From: Thermothielavioides terrestris NRRL 8126
Lineage: Eukaryota > Ascomycota > Sordariomycetes > Sordariales > Chaetomiaceae
Direction of reading: 5' to 3'
DNA length: 64,000 nucleotides
NCBI RefSeq assembly: GCF_000226115.1
Contig: NC_016457.1
Span: 930,001-994,000 of the forward strand
The notes beneath the pieces are model-generated. The model made no database searches and was not told the origin of the DNA. It was given only the letters and a program-made list of their open reading frames with translations. Both the position numbers and the translations under genes were made by a program. Shown here piece by piece: positions 63,743 to 64,000 of this stretch (within the stretch, counting starts at the first letter, position 1; every line of letters begins with the position of its first letter).

Positions 63743-64000
63743 CTACTCGCCATTTTCCCTCGGCTCCCTCGCTTCTCTCTGCTGGCCGCCGCCGCCGGCT
63801 CGCGCACCAGCGCCGGTCCGACCAGCGCGCTTCCCGCCCCTACCGGCGCCGCCGCCACCGCCGCCGGACCGCCCGCCGTCGTAATGCTTGCCGCCGTCCT
63901 CGCCGGCGCCCTCCCTCTTGTCGCCGCCGTCCTTGTCGCTGCCGGCCAGCGGCGCGGTGGCGAGGCGCTGGGCCAGGTCGATCTGCGTGCGGATCGTGTT
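63743..64000 (-). CDS. Partial protein, Gly-rich RGG-like C-terminus
   Basis: The 3' 86 codons of a minus-strand gene that continues past the right edge. The frame is open from 64000 to a TAG at 63743 and has no in-window start. It encodes [20 protein letters not shown], then a Lys/Asp/Gly-rich region, then [25 protein letters not shown] (RGG-like) and a charged end ([13 protein letters not shown]). I do not recognise the family. An RGG-type tail is compatible with RNA binding. The acceptor of this last exon, if any, lies beyond the window. Confidence 0.55.
   Translation of the reverse strand, partial: NTIRTQIDLAQRLATAPLAGSDKDGGDKREGAGEDGGKHYDGGRSGGGGGGAGRGGKRAGRTGAGARAGGGGQQREAREPRENGE

Noticed and set aside
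1..64000. tRNA, 5S rRNA or CRISPR-like arrays
   Set aside because: I looked for T-loop GGTTCRA words with matching stems, 5S-like motifs and regularly spaced direct repeats, and found none convincing by eye.

Overview
The window is nuclear DNA of a filamentous ascomycete, most likely a Sordariales/Chaetomiaceae-type fungus. The evidence is short introns (55-180 bp) with GTRAGT-like donors and CTRAC branch sites, G/C-rich third codon positions (which open long spurious frames on the opposite strand), intergenic regions of 0.2-5 kb, and fungus-specific families (DUF3433, Mgr3-like TPR, GPI-anchored GH16, Yap-like bZIP). I see no tRNA, rRNA, CRISPR array or intact transposon. All splice sites below were deduced by reading both strands. 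They rest on consensus signals, reading-frame continuity and family motifs, with no transcript evidence.

Layout. 0-9 kb: a DUF3433 membrane protein (minus), a degenerate Ras-like GTPase with an apparent frameshift (plus), and an OMA1-type mitochondrial metallopeptidase (minus). 9.9-15 kb: a secreted GH16 beta-glucanase fused to a long Ser/Thr repeat stalk with a GPI signal, and a small Kre9/Knh1-like single-pass membrane protein (both minus, both cell-surface). 19.8-20.6 kb: a bZIP transcription factor, flanked by two intergenic deserts of about 5 kb. 25.8-28.8 kb: an Mgr3-like mitochondrial TPR protein, divergent from a short Dap1/MAPR cytochrome-b5-like protein. 29.7-33 kb: a WD40-like protein and a tiny Cys-rich protein with a Gln-Gly repeat tail. 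35.7-46 kb: two related multi-finger C2H2 proteins in the same orientation, 5 kb apart. 50-51.9 kb: a disordered fungal protein of unknown function. 52.9-58.4 kb: a mitochondrial PPR protein divergent from a Cwf18 splicing factor, which converges on a zinc-knuckle/RS-domain protein. 60-62.7 kb: an R3H-SUZ RNA-binding protein. The right edge cuts the 3' end of a Gly-rich protein.

Themes. Three genes concern mitochondrial inner-membrane quality control or organelle expression (OMA1, Mgr3-like, PPR). Two concern the cell surface (GH16, Kre9-like). Three concern RNA processing (Cwf18, zinc-knuckle/RS, R3H-SUZ). Three are transcription-factor-like (bZIP and two C2H2). The most unusual point is that the zinc-knuckle/RS gene seems to need a non-canonical AT-AC intron to build its CCHC knuckle. 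Several short palindromes recur only between genes: TACCTAGGTA, GTTAACGTTA and ATTCCGTAC-type words.
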